Shown: piece after piece, positions 13,443 through 15,801 of the stretch
How positions within the stretch are numbered: the stretch's first letter is position 1
Layout: every line of letters starts with the position of its first letter
Source: an archaeon
GTDB taxonomy: Archaea > Nanobdellota > Nanobdellia > Pacearchaeales > GW2011-AR1
Direction: 5' to 3'
Assembly (NCBI GenBank): GCA_030699005.1
Contig: JAUYLQ010000049.1
Coordinates: 1 to 15,801 of the forward strand
DNA length: 15,801 bases
Made by a program: the position numbers and the translations under genes
Notes under the pieces: model-generated
The model's database searches: none
What the model was told of the DNA's origin: nothing
Seen by the model: the letters and a program-made list of their open reading frames with translations, nothing else

Positions 13443-14465
13443 ATGAAAGAAAGAAAAATTCCTGAAGCAAAACCCCTTTTCGTTGAAAGGATGAAAAAAC
13501 TTCTGCCTGAAGAAAAAGATTTGAAAGAATATTGGGAAGTTTCTAAACTTGAGCCAGTAAACTCAATAAGAGTTAACACACTTAAGATAATCCCTTCAGA
13601 ACTCGTAAAAAGACTTGAAAAATACGGCTGGAAAATTAGTTCTCCGTGGAAGAATTACCCGGAAGTCCTGATTATTGAAGGAAAAACCCCAAACAGAAAA
13701 GATGGAGAAATTCTCATTGAAAAAAATCTTGCAAAACTCGAGCCGGGTGAGCTTGGCCGTTCTATTGAGCACCTTTTAGGGTATTATTACATTCAGGAAC
13801 TTTCAAGTATGCTTTCTGTAATTGCCCTTAACCCAGAAGAAAACGAAATTTATCTTGACCTTTGCGCTTCTCCTGGAAGTAAAACAACAGAAGCTGGAGA
13901 AAAGATGAAAAACCAGGGTACAATAATTGCAAATGAAGTTTCAATGGGAAGAATGAGAATTCTTGCATCGAACCTTGAAAGATGCGGGATAACAAACACT
14001 ATTATTACAAAAAAAGATGGAAGAGATTTATGCAGGAAATTTGTCGAGAATGATTTCAAATTTGACAAAATACTCGTTGATGCCCCCTGCTCAGGAGAAG
14101 GAACTCTGAGAAGTTCTCCAAAAACTTATCTTATGTGGAACCCTAAAACAATTAAATCTCTATCCAAAATTCAAAAGCAACTTACAAAAAATGCATTTCT
14201 CACTCTGAAAAAGAATGGCGAAATTGTTTATTCAACATGCACCCATGCCCCGGAAGAGAATGAGGAAGTTGTGGATTTTATCTTAAATGAATTCAAAAAC
14301 GAAATTGAAATTATTGACTTCACACTTCCAGTTAAAACGCGTCCTGGATTGGTTGAGTGGGAAGGAAAACAATATGATAAAAGAGTAAAGCTTTCTAAAA
14401 GAATCTACCCGCAGGACAATAACACTGAGGGTTTTTTCGTGGCTAAGTTTAAGAGGACTGAATAA
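13443..14465 (+). CDS. NOL1/NOP2/Sun (RsmB/NSUN) family RNA m5C methyltransferase
   Basis: SAM-dependent RNA cytosine-C5 methyltransferase, 340 residues. The N-terminal part (NSIRVNTLK, 40-48; then LGRSIEHLLGYYYIQELSSM) is the family's RNA-binding lead-in. Motif I is LDLCASPGSKT (138-148). Motif IV is DAPCSGEGT with Cys216, the Cys that releases the product. Motif VI is YSTCTHAPEENE with Cys266, the nucleophile that attacks cytosine C6. Motif VIII-like NTEGFFVAKF lies at the C-terminus. Both cysteines are present, so the enzyme should be active. Archaeal members modify tRNA or rRNA; which one cannot be told here. There is no PUA domain inside this protein, but the next gene, five bases downstream, encodes one. 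The ATG at 13443 is placed by the TATA box and by the MKERK start preceding the conserved region. Confidence 0.93.
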   Translation: MKERKIPEAKPLFVERMKKLLPEEKDLKEYWEVSKLEPVNSIRVNTLKIIPSELVKRLEKYGWKISSPWKNYPEVLIIEGKTPNRKDGEILIEKNLAKLEPGELGRSIEHLLGYYYIQELSSMLSVIALNPEENEIYLDLCASPGSKTTEAGEKMKNQGTIIANEVSMGRMRILASNLERCGITNTIITKKDGRDLCRKFVENDFKFDKILVDAPCSGEGTLRSSPKTYLMWNPKTIKSLSKIQKQLTKNAFLTLKKNGEIVYSTCTHAPEENEEVVDFILNEFKNEIEIIDFTLPVKTRPGLVEWEGKQYDKRVKLSKRIYPQDNNTEGFFVAKFKRTE

Positions 14466-14470
14466 AAAAT

Positions 14471-14956
14471 ATGAAATATTATATATCAGATTTAAAAATT
14501 ATTGAAGGAAAGGAAAAAAAAGAGATATTCGATAAACTTAATCTACAATTTGGAATAAAAAAGATTCCCGGAAAAATATTTATGAGGGGTAAAGAAAAAA
14601 TATTTTTGTTTCAGGGAAGCTTTGATGAAGAAAAAATAAGAGAGCTTGAAAAAATTTCATTTATCGAGAGAGTCGGGGTTTACCTTGGTAAAATTGAAGA
14701 ATATGGGATAAGACTTTCAATTGAAGGTGCACAGATTCTAAAGAATGAAATAACAAAAAATGTTATTATTCTGGATGAAGAAGAAATGAAAACTTGGATG
14801 ATGGGTCACGAGGTTATAAAAAAAACGGGGATAACTGGATTTGTTATCCTAAAATATAAAGAGGATATGCTTGGAACGGGAAAAGCGAGTATCGATAAGA
14901 TAACCAATTTCATTCCAAAATCAAGAAGATTAAAAGACAGAAGCATTGAGAAATAA
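14471..14956 (+). CDS. PUA-domain RNA-binding protein
   Basis: A 161-residue protein with a C-terminal PUA domain. The segment from KNVIILDEEEMKTWMMGHEV (96-115) through GITGFVILKYKEDMLGTGKA to FIPKSRRLK follows the PUA pattern (Val-Ile-Leu-Asp, then Trp/Gly, then G-x-G-K, then P-K-x-R-R). The first 95 residues form a smaller alpha/beta domain with repeated strands (IFMRGKEKIFLFQG, FIERVGVYLGKIEEYGIRLS). This arrangement resembles the C-terminal half of bacterial RsmF-type m5C methyltransferases and small archaeal PUA proteins. Because it starts five bases after the m5C methyltransferase, the likely role is to bind RNA substrate for that enzyme; this is inference. No catalytic residues are visible. 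The stop is two bases from the opposing gene's stop. Confidence 0.8.
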   Translation: MKYYISDLKIIEGKEKKEIFDKLNLQFGIKKIPGKIFMRGKEKIFLFQGSFDEEKIRELEKISFIERVGVYLGKIEEYGIRLSIEGAQILKNEITKNVIILDEEEMKTWMMGHEVIKKTGITGFVILKYKEDMLGTGKASIDKITNFIPKSRRLKDRSIEK

Positions 14957-14958
14957 AA

Positions 14959-15801
14959 CTAAGGGAGAGGTGCATTAATGTTCAAATTTCTTGTTTGAGA
15001 AGTATCAGTCACTCCTCCTGATACTACGCTTGCTGAATAAGTATTTATTCCATTTGATAAATTGAAGGTTAATCCCAAATAACAATTGTCATAAACAAAC
15101 ATATTTCCGAATGCATTTTGTTGATGTATTCCATCCTCATAATCATCATAAAAGAAATAATTATTATAGATGTAAGCTCCGTCAGTCGGAATTCCTCTTA
15201 TACCAATTGCTCCAACTTTTGTTCCTGGAGGAGGAACATAACGCTTATTTGTAACCTTATAAAATGTATTTCCATACATTTCAATTCTATCTCCAGCTAT
15301 ATCGGTTCCGTCTCCCCTGTCTGCACCTCCATGCATATCAAACTGCTGACCAATACCGTTTTCATTTACTAAATTATAACTTGCCGTGTAGTTCTGACCG
15401 GGGTATCCTGACCCTGAAATACTATGTCTGTTAAAATCAAATAGATTAGCTTCAATTAAAGCATAAGATGGCCCATCCAAAACAACCCCATACCCCAGAC
15501 CATCTCTTGTATTATTATGAATATAATTGTGATGAACATACCCGTTAGCTCCCCACGAAGATTTAACTCCCACATAATCTTGGCGATAAATTTCATTGTT
15601 ATCTACTTCAAAATCATACCCATAAGAAAGCATTCCCACATACAATGAATAAGCGTATGTAGAAATGTCATTTGATCCAACAAAAGTGGGAGGTCCACGA
15701 AGCCTTAAACCAGTGACTCTTACATTATCTCCTCCTGCCTTTAATAAATAATATGTCTGAGAGCTACCTCCTGTTGGAATTATGTAGTCCGAATAAAGCA
15801 A
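14959..15801 (-). CDS. Right-handed parallel beta-helix protein (partial, N-terminus outside window)
   Basis: The last 280 residues of a longer protein; the frame stays open to the right edge and the TTG there is internal. It shows the irregular repeats of a PbH1 beta-helix, each turn carrying an Asn ladder: DNNEIYR (67-73), HHNYIHNN (90-97), IEANLFDFN (116-124), SYNLVNENG (141-149), MYGNTFYKV (175-183), IYNNYFFYDD (211-220) and VYDNCYLG (236-243). It is rich in Gly, Asn, Tyr and Ser and nearly lacks Cys and Lys, which suggests a secreted or surface protein. A block RHSISGSGYPG followed by QFDMHGGADRGDG may be a conserved functional patch, since beta-helix proteins of this kind often bind or cleave polysaccharides. 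Enzymatic activity cannot be assigned. The protein ends without a membrane anchor or sorting motif. Confidence 0.85.
   Translation of the reverse strand: MLYSDYIIPTGGSSQTYYLLKAGGDNVRVTGLRLRGPPTFVGSNDISTYAYSLYVGMLSYGYDFEVDNNEIYRQDYVGVKSSWGANGYVHHNYIHNNTRDGLGYGVVLDGPSYALIEANLFDFNRHSISGSGYPGQNYTASYNLVNENGIGQQFDMHGGADRGDGTDIAGDRIEMYGNTFYKVTNKRYVPPPGTKVGAIGIRGIPTDGAYIYNNYFFYDDYEDGIHQQNAFGNMFVYDNCYLGLTFNLSNGINTYSASVVSGGVTDTSQTRNLNINAPLP

Noticed and set aside
1..15801. tRNA or rRNA genes, CRISPR arrays and insertion sequences
   Set aside because: No intergenic space exceeds 100 bases, no regular spaced repeats or terminal inverted repeats were seen, and no transposase or integrase is encoded.

Overview
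The window looks like part of a small, AT-rich archaeal genome, most likely a DPANN lineage of the Pacearchaeota/Woesearchaeota type. The gene set is diagnostically archaeal: separate small and large replication factor C subunits, FEN-1, a family-B DNA polymerase with an archaeal N-terminal domain, a HerA-type ATPase, a Trm5-like tRNA methyltransferase and a DUF357 protein. Promoters have archaeal TATA-like elements, several about 25 bases before the start codon, which suggests leaderless mRNAs. The assignment below the level of domain is an inference from gene content and composition.

Layout. 1-2488 (+): clamp-loader operon rfcS (5' end outside the window), a nucleoside 2-deoxyribosyltransferase-like gene, rfcL. 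2485-3528 (-): a one-repeat PQ-loop membrane protein and an endonuclease/exonuclease/phosphatase-fold protein. 3622-4935 (+): HerA-family ATPase. 4963-6540 (-): Trm5-like methyltransferase, a degenerate methyltransferase-fold protein, DUF357. 6631-7641 (+): multi-pass membrane protein. 7668-8895 (-): two unrecognised genes, one coiled-coil. 8957-10366 (-): an unrecognised 113-residue gene then FEN-1. 10463-12940 (+): DNA polymerase B. 12937-13350 (-): unrecognised 137-residue gene. 13443-14956 (+): an RNA m5C methyltransferase of the NOL1/NOP2/Sun family and a PUA-domain protein. 14959-15801 (-): C-terminal part of a parallel beta-helix protein running off the right edge.

How the genes fit together. 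Four proteins (RfcS, RfcL, FEN-1, PolB) work at the sliding clamp PCNA. FEN-1 and PolB both end in a canonical PCNA-interacting peptide of the form QxxLxxWF. A second theme is RNA modification (Trm5-like, NSUN-like, PUA).

The genome is very compact. There is no gene-free stretch longer than 100 bases, two convergent pairs overlap by four bases at TTAA, and the four divergent gaps are all 90-96 bases long. I saw no tRNA, rRNA, CRISPR array, insertion sequence or integrase. The most unusual observation is the active site of PolB, where three normally conserved positions (the motif A tyrosine, the motif B tyrosine and the Exo II asparagine) are all histidine. I did not find convincing evidence for a complete new multi-gene system. 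The best candidates for undescribed biology are the two-gene cassette at 7668-8895 and the PolB variant.
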